A DNA stretch of 64,000 nt from Flavobacterium sp. N3904 (GTDB lineage Bacteria > Bacteroidota > Bacteroidia > Flavobacteriales > Flavobacteriaceae): contig NZ_CP110009.1 in NCBI RefSeq assembly GCF_025947305.1, positions 186,001 to 250,000 of the forward strand. The letters run 5' to 3'. Positions 45,941-55,584 of this stretch are shown here, piece after piece; within the stretch, counting starts at the first letter, position 1, and each line of letters opens with the position of its first letter. The position numbers and the translations under genes are program-made. The notes beneath the pieces are model-generated. The model did no database searches. It was not told where the DNA came from and saw only the letters and a program-made list of their open reading frames with translations.

Positions 45941-47848
45941 TTATTGATTATCTATTTCTTCCTGAACGATTTCCCAATCGAGAAGCAATTTATCCAATTC
46001 TGCCTTCTTTTTATTGTAAGCCATAAAAAATGAGGCGTCCTCGATATGCTTATCATAATTGGAAGCTAGCATTTTGTCATCTTGTTGAATGTCTTTTTCT
46101 AATTGCTTAATTTGACTTTCGATTTTACTTAATTTATTCTGTAGTGCTTTCCCTTTTTTCTGATCTTCATAGGACGCTTTATTGCTTTCTTTGGAAACAG
46201 TAGCTTTTAGAGCATCTTTTTTCTCTACTTCACGCATATTTTCCATATTACGCTGCTCCAAAAAATAATTGATATCCCCCAAATATTCTTTGATTTTCTG
46301 GTCTTTGAATTCGTAAACCAAATTCGACATTCCTTGTAGAAAATCCCTATCATGAGAAACCAAAAGCAAAGTCCCACCAAATTTTTGCAAGGCCGCTTTC
46401 AAAACATTTTTAGATTTAATATCCAAGTGATTTGTTGGCTCATCCATCAACAAAACATTTATAGGCTGCAATAACAATTTGCAAAGAGCCAAACGATTTC
46501 GTTCTCCTCCCGAAAGTACTTTTACTTTCTTCTCTACATCATCGCCTCTAAACAAAAATGACCCTAGCATGTCCCGCACTTTCATACGATTGGTATCCAT
46601 AGCGGCATCTTCCATAGTTTGCAATAACGTAATTTCTCCATCAAGGTATTCGGCTTGATTTTGGGCAAAATAACCCAATTGTACATTATGCCCTAATTTT
46701 ATCGATCCTTGATATTCAAATTCATCAACTATAGCTTTTATAAAAGTAGATTTTCCTTGACCATTTTGACCTACAAAAGCTATTTTACTACCTCTTTCAA
46801 CCAATAAATTAATATCTTTAAGAATGATTTTATCACCGTAGCTTTTGGTAACATTTTCAGCCTCTACCACCACTCTACCCGGTTCTTTTGAAACTGGAAA
46901 AGTGATATTCATAACCGAATTATCATCCTCATCCACTTCAATACGCTCGACTTTATCCAATTTCTTGATTAAAGATTGTGCCATAGACGCTTTTGATGCT
47001 TTGGCACGGAATTTTTCAATAAGTTTTTCCGTTTCTTCTATTTTCTTAGCTTGATTCTTTTGTGTAGCCAATTGCTTTTCACGAATTTCGTGACGTAATT
47101 CCAAATATTGAGAATAAGGTTTATTAAAATCGTATGCTTTCCCAAGCGAAATCTCTATAGTTCTATTAGTAACATTATCTAAAAACATTTTATCATGCGA
47201 AACAATTACAACAACTCCAGGGTAATTTCTCAAAAAACTTTCCAACCAAATAATACTTTCAATATCCAAGTGATTGGTTGGCTCATCCAGCAATAAAACA
47301 TCGTTGGCTTGCAGTAACAATTTGGCCAATTCAATACGCATTCTCCATCCTCCAGAAAACGTTTCTGTTTGATTATCAAATACCTCTCTTTTGAAACCCA
47401 AACCTAAAAGAATTTTCTCAGTATCACCAACATAATTATAGCCTCCTAACAATTCAAATCGGTGTGTATAATCGGATAAATCTTCGATAATTTGACTGTA
47501 TTCTTCACTTTCATAGTCGGTGCGCGTAACCAATTGATGATTGATTTCAGCCAACTTTTTTTCTACAATTTTTATTTCAGTAAAAGCTTCATAAGCTTCC
47601 TCAAGCACTGTTCTTCCTTGTTCAAAATCAATATCCTGGCGTAAGAACCCCATTCGAACTTCTTTCTCTTGCGAAATAACACCAGAATCTGGAGCAAAAT
47701 CTTTGGCAAGTATTTTTAACATCGTCGATTTTCCGGCACCATTTTTTCCGACAAGACCAACACGGTCACCTGCACCCAATCTAAATGTAACTTCCTCAAA
47801 CAAATAAGAACCTCCGAACGAAACCGATAAATTATGTATATTAAGCAT
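45941..47848 (-). CDS. ABC-F family ATPase (Uup/EttA-like)
   Basis: The 635-residue protein has two ABC ATPase domains and no membrane span. Walker A motifs are GKNGAGKST (about residue 37) and GQNGQGKST (about residue 362); signature motifs are FSGGWRMRIELAK and LSGGERNRLALCK; both Walker B regions read LLxDEPTNHLD. The arm and linker lie between the domains (EETEKLIEKFRAKASKAS), and a basic coiled coil forms the C-terminus. ABC-F proteins act on the ribosome as translation factors, some conferring antibiotic resistance; without an antibiotic context a housekeeping role is likely. Confidence 0.92.
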   Translation of the reverse strand: MLNIHNLSVSFGGSYLFEEVTFRLGAGDRVGLVGKNGAGKSTMLKILAKDFAPDSGVISQEKEVRMGFLRQDIDFEQGRTVLEEAYEAFTEIKIVEKKLAEINHQLVTRTDYESEEYSQIIEDLSDYTHRFELLGGYNYVGDTEKILLGLGFKREVFDNQTETFSGGWRMRIELAKLLLQANDVLLLDEPTNHLDIESIIWLESFLRNYPGVVVIVSHDKMFLDNVTNRTIEISLGKAYDFNKPYSQYLELRHEIREKQLATQKNQAKKIEETEKLIEKFRAKASKASMAQSLIKKLDKVERIEVDEDDNSVMNITFPVSKEPGRVVVEAENVTKSYGDKIILKDINLLVERGSKIAFVGQNGQGKSTFIKAIVDEFEYQGSIKLGHNVQLGYFAQNQAEYLDGEITLLQTMEDAAMDTNRMKVRDMLGSFLFRGDDVEKKVKVLSGGERNRLALCKLLLQPINVLLMDEPTNHLDIKSKNVLKAALQKFGGTLLLVSHDRDFLQGMSNLVYEFKDQKIKEYLGDINYFLEQRNMENMREVEKKDALKATVSKESNKASYEDQKKGKALQNKLSKIESQIKQLEKDIQQDDKMLASNYDKHIEDASFFMAYNKKKAELDKLLLDWEIVQEEIDNQ

Positions 47849-47878
47849 TTATTATGTTTTTATTCCTTTTTGAAATTG

Positions 47879-47886
47879 TACTTTTG
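47879..47886 (+). promoter_or_regulatory. Candidate -7 box of the DUF983 gene
   Basis: TACTTTTG matches TANNTTTG. Transcription would begin near 47892, so a start at 47886 (GTG) would lie within the promoter. This supports the ATG at 47922 as the real start. Confidence 0.42.
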
Positions 47887-47921
47887 TGACTATAAAAAAA
47901 GAAAAATTAAATTTTTTGCAA

Positions 47922-48302
47922 ATGTTAAAAAAAGGATCCAAATTAAATAGCATTTTAACAGGAACTTGTCCTAAATGTCAGAATGAGAGTATGTATTTGG
48001 ATAAAAATCTACTGCATTTAGGTTCTGTCCTCAAAATGCATGAAAATTGTAGTCATTGCGGTTTAAAATATCAAATTGAACCCTCTTTCTTTTATGGCGC
48101 AATGTATGTAAGTTATGGATTGAATGTTGGTATAGGAATAGCTGCGTTTATTATTTCATATCTGATGTTTCATTCCAGTATAAAAACTTCTTTTATTATA
48201 ATTATTGTCACTTTAATTATTTTATTCCCAGTTGTATTGAGATGGTCAAGAAACATATACATCAACATGTTTGTATCCTACGATCCAAAGACAAATCAAT
48301 AA
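47922..48302 (+). CDS. DUF983 family membrane protein
   Basis: The 126-residue protein starts at MLKKGSKLNS; a GTG 12 codons earlier falls on the promoter box. It has a small zinc-ribbon-like part (CPKCQNESMYL and CSHCGLKYQ), then two membrane spans around GAMYVSYGLNVGIGIAAFI and IIIIVTLIILFPVVL. This is the DUF983 layout; the function is unknown. The TAA stop directly abuts the stop of the convergent oxidoreductase gene without a terminator between them. Confidence 0.85.
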   Translation: MLKKGSKLNSILTGTCPKCQNESMYLDKNLLHLGSVLKMHENCSHCGLKYQIEPSFFYGAMYVSYGLNVGIGIAAFIISYLMFHSSIKTSFIIIIVTLIILFPVVLRWSRNIYINMFVSYDPKTNQ

Positions 48303-49352
48303 TTATTTACTTTTTTTATCGAATCTCTTGATATCGATTTCTTTATCCAAAGGAATATTGTTTTCGATACTATCATATAAGGCCTTTGCCATTGCAGGAC
48401 CGAGCATTACGCCTCTGGTTCCTAATCCATTCAAAATATGAATTCTGTCATAGCTGGGATGACTACCAATCAATGGTCTCCTATCCCTAACCGTAGGCCG
48501 AACGCCAGCAAAATGTTCTATAATCTCAAAATCACACGAAATAATTTCACGGATTCGCTCTATTAGTTCTAATTTTCCTTCATCAGTTGGCAAATCCGAC
48601 TTATCTTTCCAGTTATAGGTCGCTCCGACTTTGAATAAGTCATTACCAAGAGGCAAAATAAAGACACTTGTATTCACAATTACATCCAGATCTAATAAAG
48701 GTGCCTTAATAATAAACAGTTCTCCTTTGGTTCCATCTAAGGGTAAATAATTAAAAAAAGGATTAGAATGCATTCCAAATCCTTCAGCAAAAATAATATG
48801 CTTTGCTTTGACATCCTTATAACTAACACAATCTTCTTCGACTGCCAATAAATTATAATCGAAGTTTTCACACCGCAAAAGAAGATTAACTTTTAAATAT
48901 TTTGAATATTCTTTTAATAATAAGGCAGTATCAACATATCCTGTATGCAAAACTTCACCATAACCAAATGGAGAATCGATTCCACTGAATTTTTTAAAAA
49001 GTAAATGAGGAGACAAAAAAGGAGATAATGCGACCTTATCAGAAGCAGAAAACCAATTATTCTGTTCTTCAATCGAATAAAACTTTCTTAAAATAGGCAT
49101 TTTAAAATCAAAAGTAACATCAATTCTTGACTTCAGATTACAATAAAAATCGTTCATAAATACCAATTGCTCTTTAGCTTTCCAAACCTCACTAAATCTT
49201 TTTAAAATTACCGGATTGTACAAACCTCCCGCTATTTTGGATGAATTTTGAGATTCATTTTCAAAAACAAGTATGCTTTTTTTATTTGACAAAGCCACTT
49301 CAGAAAAAGAAATACCAGCCAAACCACAACCAACTATTATATAATCTAACAT
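48303..49352 (-). CDS. FAD-dependent oxidoreductase (DAO family)
   Basis: The 349-residue protein starts at MLDYIIVGCGLAG with the dinucleotide-binding GxGxxG; an upstream ATG four codons earlier is less likely. It shows VLHTGYVDTALLL, FKVGATYNWKD and a late FAGVRPTVRDRRPLIGSHP then GLGTRGVMLGPAMA, which is the D-amino-acid oxidase/glycine-oxidase fold. The substrate is unknown. A terminator lies between gldN and this gene, so it is a separate transcript. It converges on the DUF983 gene. Confidence 0.85.
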   Translation of the reverse strand: MLDYIIVGCGLAGISFSEVALSNKKSILVFENESQNSSKIAGGLYNPVILKRFSEVWKAKEQLVFMNDFYCNLKSRIDVTFDFKMPILRKFYSIEEQNNWFSASDKVALSPFLSPHLLFKKFSGIDSPFGYGEVLHTGYVDTALLLKEYSKYLKVNLLLRCENFDYNLLAVEEDCVSYKDVKAKHIIFAEGFGMHSNPFFNYLPLDGTKGELFIIKAPLLDLDVIVNTSVFILPLGNDLFKVGATYNWKDKSDLPTDEGKLELIERIREIISCDFEIIEHFAGVRPTVRDRRPLIGSHPSYDRIHILNGLGTRGVMLGPAMAKALYDSIENNIPLDKEIDIKRFDKKSK

Positions 49353-49397
49353 ATTTTTAAACATAGATAGTTAAAACACAAATAAGCTAAATAAAAA

Positions 49398-49424
49398 AAA
49401 CTCTTACCTAAGCAGTAAGAGTTT
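49398..49424 (-). terminator. Intrinsic terminator downstream of gldN
   Basis: Perfect 10-bp arms aaactcttac (49398-49407) and gtaagagttt (49415-49424) with a 7-base loop, followed on the minus strand by T residues. It ends the gldKLMN transcript about 25 bases after the stop. Confidence 0.85.
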
Positions 49425-49446
49425 GTCTTATAAATAATTATGTAGA

Positions 49447-50424
49447 TTAATAATTCCACATATCATGTTCAAAGTCACGAATTTTATCTTTAATTCGTTC
49501 TGATTCTAACAATTGATTTAGTGCGTTTTCATTCACATATTCAGTAATTAATCGATCGCCATATACATTTTCTTCTTTATAAATAATTCCAGCAAACTGA
49601 CGTGAATCCAAAATTCTATCAAAAGATATTGGCATAGCAGAATTTTTTTCATTAAAGGCCAAATAATCATGTAAGTAATCACGAATAGAAGGATAAAAAA
49701 TCCAGAATAAATCAATATAATCAGGATTGTCAGAACCTACTTCTCTTGCTTCTGGAGCAACAGGGCATATACCAAGCAAACGATATTTTAATTCAGATTG
49801 GCGTTTATCAAAATACCAATACCCTTTTAATTTATAACCAGTAATATCTTGGGCTGTTAGCTCCTTTTTATCAATAAATTGAGGATCTAAAACTCTAGCT
49901 GGAGCTGCAGGAACAACTACTTTAACTTTTTTACCTTTTACGGTTTTATATGTAGTTGTTTCTTTTGGAAAATAAGCATCGTGATTGGCATTTACTTCTT
50001 CTCTACCTGCGTTTGTGGTATCTATATAAGTAAAAGAACTGCTCATATCCTTTAGGGTTTTTTTCGTATTAAAATAATCATCAGCATAAACTTCAGTTAT
50101 TTTATTGGTTTTAATCCCTTTTATTAGAACATCAAACAAAGACCTTCTACCTTTTCCAATATTAGTGGAATCAATAGGAAAATAAAGCGGAAAATTAAAT
50201 CTTTCACTTAAGTCAACTATCTCCCAAGTTGTTTTCCCCATTAGTATATCTCTATCATCTACATATCCGTAAGCTAATGGCTTATCGTTGTCAAGAGATA
50301 CTTGAGATTTAGTCTTAACGCCTATTTGATCAGGAGTTTTAGCATTCAGCAAATTAGATTGTGCAAAAGAAGAAAAACTCCCTGCTACAATTGCAATAAC
50401 CAGAACTAAATTTTTAGTCTTCAT
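49447..50424 (-). CDS. gldN: Gliding motility/type IX secretion protein GldN
   Basis: The 325-residue protein has a signal peptide (NLVLVIAIVAGSFSSFAQ) and the GldN/PorN pattern: LAYGYVDDRDILMGKTTWEI, LDLSERFNFPLYFPID-like segment, KELTAQDITGYKLKGYWYFD, and a C-terminal EERIKD-rich end. GldN forms the periplasmic ring with the lipoprotein GldK in the type IX translocon. It is the last gene of the K-L-M-N operon. No second copy (GldO) follows, unlike in F. johnsoniae. Confidence 0.93.
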   Translation of the reverse strand: MKTKNLVLVIAIVAGSFSSFAQSNLLNAKTPDQIGVKTKSQVSLDNDKPLAYGYVDDRDILMGKTTWEIVDLSERFNFPLYFPIDSTNIGKGRRSLFDVLIKGIKTNKITEVYADDYFNTKKTLKDMSSSFTYIDTTNAGREEVNANHDAYFPKETTTYKTVKGKKVKVVVPAAPARVLDPQFIDKKELTAQDITGYKLKGYWYFDKRQSELKYRLLGICPVAPEAREVGSDNPDYIDLFWIFYPSIRDYLHDYLAFNEKNSAMPISFDRILDSRQFAGIIYKEENVYGDRLITEYVNENALNQLLESERIKDKIRDFEHDMWNY

Positions 50425-50474
50425 TTGTATTAATTTTAAGTAATTTAAGCTAATTTATAAAACTCCCTTAAATA

Positions 50475-52031
50475 TTATTGAATTTCGTAAATTACAACAG
50501 CTGTTCTTGAAAGCATGATATCAGAACCTACTAATTTTGTTTTAATATCAGAAATAGTAACTTGATCTCCTCTTGTTGCTCTAGCCAAAGCAGTTTTGCA
50601 TTGTGCATTAACTCGGTCTCCAGAAACAATAACCGCAGCTTGACCTGCTACTTTCAAAGTAAAACCAACCACATTTAATTGTACATTAAAATCAAAATCA
50701 GGCAATTTAGCAGATATCTGAGAAACTTCTAAACGTGACTTAGCACCTTTAACAACACCCATTTCTCCACCAATAGCACCTACTGGAGGTGGAATACCTT
50801 TAATTCTGAAAGATTTTTTATCTGATACTTTAGAACCATCAGGAAGCGTACCTGTTACGTTAATAACAACTTCAGATCCTTGTCCTGGGTTCATATTGTA
50901 TGCACCTGGTTTACCAGCAGAACTTAATCCTGGAGCGGATGCGCTAACTTTGTCAGACGAAATACCAGCAAACGTAATTGTCATAGGATTAATTACACCT
51001 CTATAAACTACATTCATTTTATCAGCAGAAATAGTAGCAGAATTTGGTTTTGGTACCACTACATAATTTCCTTTAATTGGAATAGCAACAGGTTTACCGT
51101 CTTCCATGAATGTAAAATTACCACTTATGTCGTGTTCTCCTACATTTCCAGCACCAAAACTAAAATCAACTTGTCCGTCATGCAAAGCTGAAGATAGATT
51201 TATATTACCGCCATTTACGACTACTTTTGTAGGCACTGTAGATTTGTCAAATCGTCCTAAAACAATTTTCCCTTTTACTGCTTCTCCTGCAAAGAAAGCT
51301 GATTTATCAGGAATAACAATTGCAGTATAATTTTTCATAGATGCAGCTGCAACAGCAGTATTTCCAGTTAAGGCATTAAAAACATTTGTTTCAGTTCCTT
51401 TAATATCGTTTTGCTCAGCAGTTAATTTAGCAACAGAAGCAATCAATGGAAAATGTTTGAAATTATAATCCAAATATTGCTTCTTTACGCCTTCTTTGTC
51501 TTTAACATCAACCGTATTAAAATCAGCATCAATTTTAGTTACAATATCTTTGTATTTAGGGTTATTTCCTAAAGCAGATTTCATACCTGACTTATAGCTA
51601 TCAATTGCAGCCATAATTTGTTTCCCCTTAGCCGATAATCCATCACCAGAAAACCAAGCCTCATCTAATTTAGATGAGTTATCCATAGTTTCGTATGGTA
51701 ACTTACCATCTTCTTTTTCAATATCTTTTGTCAAATCAGTTTTTAAACTACCTAAATAGTCATAAAAAGTTTTAGTCACCTCTGAAACTTTAACAGCTGT
51801 AGCATAAGGAGCAGCGTATTGCTGAGGCTTATCTTGTGCCTTTGATTGTAAATCGGCTAAAATAGCCTCATTGGATGTTAAAGCTAATGAGTTTACTGTT
51901 TCAAATTTTTCATTTATTAAACCAAAAGCAGACAATACTTCTTTTGACATATTTAATGCTAACATTGCGATAAAAACCAAATACATTAGGTTTATCATCT
52001 TCTGTCTAGGGGTTAATTTTCCTCCTGCCAT
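50475..52031 (-). CDS. gldM: Gliding motility/type IX secretion motor protein GldM
   Basis: The 518-residue protein has one N-terminal membrane helix (MINLMYLVFIAMLALNMSKE, with the conserved Glu), followed by a long periplasmic part of helical and beta domains including KGNYVVVPKPNSATISADKM and GAIGGEMGVVKG. GldM with GldL forms the proton-driven inner-membrane motor and reaches to the GldK/GldN ring. Length is as expected. It lies 49 bases downstream of gldL. Confidence 0.95.
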   Translation of the reverse strand: MAGGKLTPRQKMINLMYLVFIAMLALNMSKEVLSAFGLINEKFETVNSLALTSNEAILADLQSKAQDKPQQYAAPYATAVKVSEVTKTFYDYLGSLKTDLTKDIEKEDGKLPYETMDNSSKLDEAWFSGDGLSAKGKQIMAAIDSYKSGMKSALGNNPKYKDIVTKIDADFNTVDVKDKEGVKKQYLDYNFKHFPLIASVAKLTAEQNDIKGTETNVFNALTGNTAVAAASMKNYTAIVIPDKSAFFAGEAVKGKIVLGRFDKSTVPTKVVVNGGNINLSSALHDGQVDFSFGAGNVGEHDISGNFTFMEDGKPVAIPIKGNYVVVPKPNSATISADKMNVVYRGVINPMTITFAGISSDKVSASAPGLSSAGKPGAYNMNPGQGSEVVINVTGTLPDGSKVSDKKSFRIKGIPPPVGAIGGEMGVVKGAKSRLEVSQISAKLPDFDFNVQLNVVGFTLKVAGQAAVIVSGDRVNAQCKTALARATRGDQVTISDIKTKLVGSDIMLSRTAVVIYEIQ

Positions 52032-52080
52032 TTTTTCTAATTAGTTTGTTATTAATAATTTAATATAGTTAAAAAACCAA

Positions 52081-52713
52081 TTATCCTTTATTACTCATTG
52101 CAGAAAGCATACCACCATAAACATTGTTTAATGAAGCAATGTTTGCAGTCATAGATTGCATTTGTTCTTTTAATTTGCTTGCATTTTCAGCAATTTCTTG
52201 ATTAGCTTGAGCATTTCTTGAAGCACTTTCTAATTGTACTTTATACAAACTATTTAGAGACTCCATCTGTGCAGCTGCCATAGACAATTCTTCACTGTAT
52301 TTTTTTGTTGCAGAAATAGAATCAACTGTTGGAGATATATTTCTAGAAGCATCTTCAAAGTTTCTGATACTAGTACCTAGACTAGACATTAATTCTCCAT
52401 CAATTTTGGCTTCTTTAAGCATAGCATCCAATTTTGAAGACAACATTCCGTCTGCATCATCAGAAGCAACTTCTTTTACTGCAGTTTTTTCACCGCCAGC
52501 CAGCTCAGGATAAACTAATGACCAATCCAATTCATGATCAACAGGCTCAAAAGCAGATAGAGCAAAAATACAAGCCTCAGTACAAAGACCAATAATCAAT
52601 AATATACTAGCTCCGGGATAATGTTGAATTTTAAAAAGCGCTCCAATAATTACTACTGCCGCTCCCATTCCATAGGTGAAATTCATTGTTTTTTTGCTCA
52701 ATAATGCTGCCAT
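52081..52713 (-). CDS. gldL: Gliding motility/type IX secretion motor protein GldL
   Basis: The 210-residue protein has two N-terminal membrane helices (TYGMGAAVVIIGALFKIQHY and ASILLIIGLCTEACIFALSA), then a Glu (EPVD) and a cytoplasmic helical part with heptad repeats. The Lys and His in the LFKIQH helix match the ion-path residues proposed for GldL. It pairs with GldM in the inner membrane. It lies between gldK and gldM as in other Flavobacterium genomes. Confidence 0.95.
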   Translation of the reverse strand: MAALLSKKTMNFTYGMGAAVVIIGALFKIQHYPGASILLIIGLCTEACIFALSAFEPVDHELDWSLVYPELAGGEKTAVKEVASDDADGMLSSKLDAMLKEAKIDGELMSSLGTSIRNFEDASRNISPTVDSISATKKYSEELSMAAAQMESLNSLYKVQLESASRNAQANQEIAENASKLKEQMQSMTANIASLNNVYGGMLSAMSNKG

Positions 52714-52756
52714 CTTTATTTTTTTTTAGGTTAATTTTAAATTTATTTTATTTAGG

Positions 52757-54160
52757 TTATTTTTTACTATTTCCAGTTGTTTGTGTACCCATATAATCTT
52801 GTACAGTTCTGAATCCTATATAACTTCTAGCCGAATCAGAATATTCAAAAGCTCTTGTACTTACTTGAAGGAAATAAGAAACATCTTTCCAAGAACCTCC
52901 ACGAACAACTTTTCTCTTGTTAGAATTATCAATTACCGCAGGATTCATTGTCGATACAAATTCATATGAATTAGCATCATAAGCAGAATCAGTCCATTCT
53001 GAAACATTCCCAGCCATATTATACAAATTGTAACCATTTGTTTCATAAGATTTAGCCTCTACAGTATATAAAGCTTGATCAGCTGCATAGTCACCTCTAT
53101 TTGGTTTGAAGTTAGCTAAGAAACAACCTCTATCACTTTTTGTGTAAGGCCCACCCCAAGGAAAAGTAGCTGATTCCAAACCACCCCTTGCTGCATATTC
53201 CCATTCAGCTTCTGTAGGTAATCTAAAAGCATTCACATTATCAACATGGTTCTTTTTAGATTTGATATAACTATTTTTATTCAAAGTTCTCCATTCACAA
53301 AAAGCCTTAGCCTGTCTCCAGGTCACACCAACAACTGGATATTCTCCATACGCTTTATGCCAAAAATAGTCATTATGCATAGGCTCATTATATGAGTATG
53401 CAAAATCTTTAATCCAAACTGTTGTATCAGGATAAACCTTAACTTCTTCTGTTCTGATAAAATCTTGTCTTTTACCAACCTTAGCTTTAGCTGCAGCTTG
53501 AATATCCATCCAAGTATAACGGAATTTTAGTTTATCTACATCTATTGTTCTTAAACCATTATAAGAAGCTTCTAATGGCAAATACATAGAGTCCATTACT
53601 TCAACGTAATATTCATCAGGATATTTTTTAGTATCAGTTACTAATTTAGCTTTTCTATTTAGTCTTTTATAAGCATTTGGATCTTTGTCTGTTCCAATAC
53701 TATAATAGTTATCATACATATACTTATCATAAGCAGACATTTTTTCAGGATCAGAAGCGTCATTAAAGGAATAATCTCCAATACTACCGGAATTTTTACC
53801 TTTCGCATTAGCCGCTCCAGCTTTTTGTCCGCTTTCTTCCGCAAGAATAGCCAATCTGAAGCGAATAGTTGAGTCTTTTACCCATTCTACAAATTGACGG
53901 TATTCACTATTAGTGATTTCTGTTTCATCCATATAAAAGGATCTAACTGTTACTGTCTTTGTAGGAGCATCTTCTACATTAGCTATATCATCATCTGATT
54001 TTCCCATGATAAACGATCCACCAGGAACTAAAGTCATTCCATAAGGTTTTTCAGGATGCCATTTTGCTCCTTTAACACCAACCAACTCTCCTTTGTCGCT
54101 TGATCTACCACAGCTAATTAACACTGTTAAAATTGCTGTAAACGCAATGAAATTCTTCAT
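52757..54160 (-). CDS. gldK: Gliding motility/type IX secretion lipoprotein GldK
   Basis: The 467-residue protein has a lipoprotein signal (AFTAILTVLISCGRSS, lipobox Cys near residue 17) and a sulfatase-modifying-factor-like fold: TLVPGGSFIMGKSDDD, ITNSEYRQFVEW, FRLPTEAEWEYAARGG and VVRGGSWKD, with a large insert between. GldK (PorK) is an outer-membrane lipoprotein of the type IX ring complex with GldN. It is the first gene of the operon. A TACTTTTG box lies about 100 bases upstream. Confidence 0.95.
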   Translation of the reverse strand: MKNFIAFTAILTVLISCGRSSDKGELVGVKGAKWHPEKPYGMTLVPGGSFIMGKSDDDIANVEDAPTKTVTVRSFYMDETEITNSEYRQFVEWVKDSTIRFRLAILAEESGQKAGAANAKGKNSGSIGDYSFNDASDPEKMSAYDKYMYDNYYSIGTDKDPNAYKRLNRKAKLVTDTKKYPDEYYVEVMDSMYLPLEASYNGLRTIDVDKLKFRYTWMDIQAAAKAKVGKRQDFIRTEEVKVYPDTTVWIKDFAYSYNEPMHNDYFWHKAYGEYPVVGVTWRQAKAFCEWRTLNKNSYIKSKKNHVDNVNAFRLPTEAEWEYAARGGLESATFPWGGPYTKSDRGCFLANFKPNRGDYAADQALYTVEAKSYETNGYNLYNMAGNVSEWTDSAYDANSYEFVSTMNPAVIDNSNKRKVVRGGSWKDVSYFLQVSTRAFEYSDSARSYIGFRTVQDYMGTQTTGNSKK

Positions 54161-54255
54161 AAAATTTGGGTTATCTATTCATTATTATTCAGACTGTAAA
54201 CCTATTTATTTTTTATCTAAAAAACAATTCTTTTTATTAGTCCTATTTATTTGGT

Positions 54256-54263
54256 CAAAAGTA
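54256..54263 (-). promoter_or_regulatory. Candidate -7 box of the gldKLMN operon
   Basis: TACTTTTG on the minus strand matches TANNTTTG about 96 bases before the gldK start. The expected -33 TTG is not at the usual distance (a CAA on the plus strand lies 34 bases away), so the assignment is tentative. Confidence 0.38.
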
Positions 54264-54429
54264 AATTAAAAATTCTAAAAAAAAAAAATTTTATCGTCAA
54301 AGTGCTAAAAAAGAGGGTTGAAAAACATATTTGTGTAAAATTTGTAAGTATTGAACAAATATTTAAACAATTCACACAAAATTAACGTTTTAAACATTGT
54401 TTTAGCATTGCCAAATAAACACCATATCG

Positions 54430-55581
54430 TTATATACTATTTTTTCGCTGTGCTTTCCACCACCTTTCAGGCATTTCTTGGTTACAAGCAGATAAATATT
54501 CTTCATAAGAACACGGTAATAACGTATTTTTCTTTAACTTATTGCTCCCATTTGAAACAAACGGAATTTCTATCCACCATCGGTCAGTTTTATCACTTTT
54601 GTAAAAAACCAAATCTTCTTCTTCCAGCGGAACAATATATTTAAGATAATTTTCTTTACTTCCAAATGGGTATTCGTTTGATCTGTAATGATATCCTTCT
54701 ATAAAATACCAAAATATTTGAGCAATAATCACAGATTCTTGATTTGAATTGTTATGATTAAAAACACCAAATGAACTTACTTTATCACTAATTCCTGCAT
54801 ATCTTGCCAAAGAACAAATCTCTTTTCCATTAAATCCATTTGGATTAAAGGGCATAAAATTACCTGTATCGGATGATTTTATTGAATTTAAATCAATACT
54901 AACCAAATCTGCATCTCTAAAAACTGGCTCTGCAACAGCTATATGACTTGACACTTCGCCTAATCTATAGGCGTCAAAGAACAATTTTTCAATCAAATCA
55001 ATTTCTTCCTGTGAGTTATAATAGGTTTGATAACCAATATTACAATAATTAAATAGATTATTGGGCTCATTTATAATAATTTTGGTTAAAAAAGAATCTG
55101 ATGCAATTACTTCATTTTCTTTACCAAAGTCAAATTTACTATCAATAGAAACTAAATTGACCATTTGTTCCAAATCATCATACGCTCTATACAAAGCATA
55201 GGTTAGATCCTGAGAGCCTCCTATAATAATTGGAATTATTCTTTTCTTGATTAAACTTGATACTATTTTTTTTACAGCAAAATAAGTGTCTTCTTTAGAA
55301 TTTCCTTGAAGAATATCACCTAAATCGGCAATTGTTGCATTCCAATTTCCTGGATACATACTGTATAGTTCTTTTCGGATTGCTTTAAGATCAACCTCAT
55401 ATATTGCATTTTTATCACCACGGTTTTCAAGAACACCAATTATAGCAATATCAATTTTATCCAAATCTGGAACTTGCTCATTAGTATGCAAAACGACCTT
55501 ACTTCCCAAATGCTGGGAAGATAATCCTAATATATAATTTAGAATTTCATTTTCTATTGGTACTAAAAAATCAAATTCCAT
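54430..55581 (-). CDS. Arginase/formimidoylglutamase-fold protein with altered metal ligands
   Basis: The 383-residue protein has the ureohydrolase fold layout: IIPIIIGGSQDLTYAL (about 115-130), VNLVSIDSKFDFGKEN and, later, LVSIDLNSIKSSD. Active arginases have GGDH, DAHxD and SxDxD motifs that hold two Mn ions. Here the first His is Gln, the His of the second motif is Lys (DSKFD) and the second Asp of the third is Asn, so three of six ligands are changed. It is probably not an ordinary ureohydrolase. It starts 3 bases after the topA stop and precedes gldK, so it is cotranscribed with topA. Confidence 0.72.
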   Translation of the reverse strand: MEFDFLVPIENEILNYILGLSSQHLGSKVVLHTNEQVPDLDKIDIAIIGVLENRGDKNAIYEVDLKAIRKELYSMYPGNWNATIADLGDILQGNSKEDTYFAVKKIVSSLIKKRIIPIIIGGSQDLTYALYRAYDDLEQMVNLVSIDSKFDFGKENEVIASDSFLTKIIINEPNNLFNYCNIGYQTYYNSQEEIDLIEKLFFDAYRLGEVSSHIAVAEPVFRDADLVSIDLNSIKSSDTGNFMPFNPNGFNGKEICSLARYAGISDKVSSFGVFNHNNSNQESVIIAQIFWYFIEGYHYRSNEYPFGSKENYLKYIVPLEEEDLVFYKSDKTDRWWIEIPFVSNGSNKLKKNTLLPCSYEEYLSACNQEMPERWWKAQRKNSI

Positions 55582-55584
55582 TCT

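Noticed and set aside
47886..47921. GTG start of the DUF983 gene
   Set aside because: It coincides with the TACTTTTG promoter box; the ATG at 47922 gives the expected N-terminus.
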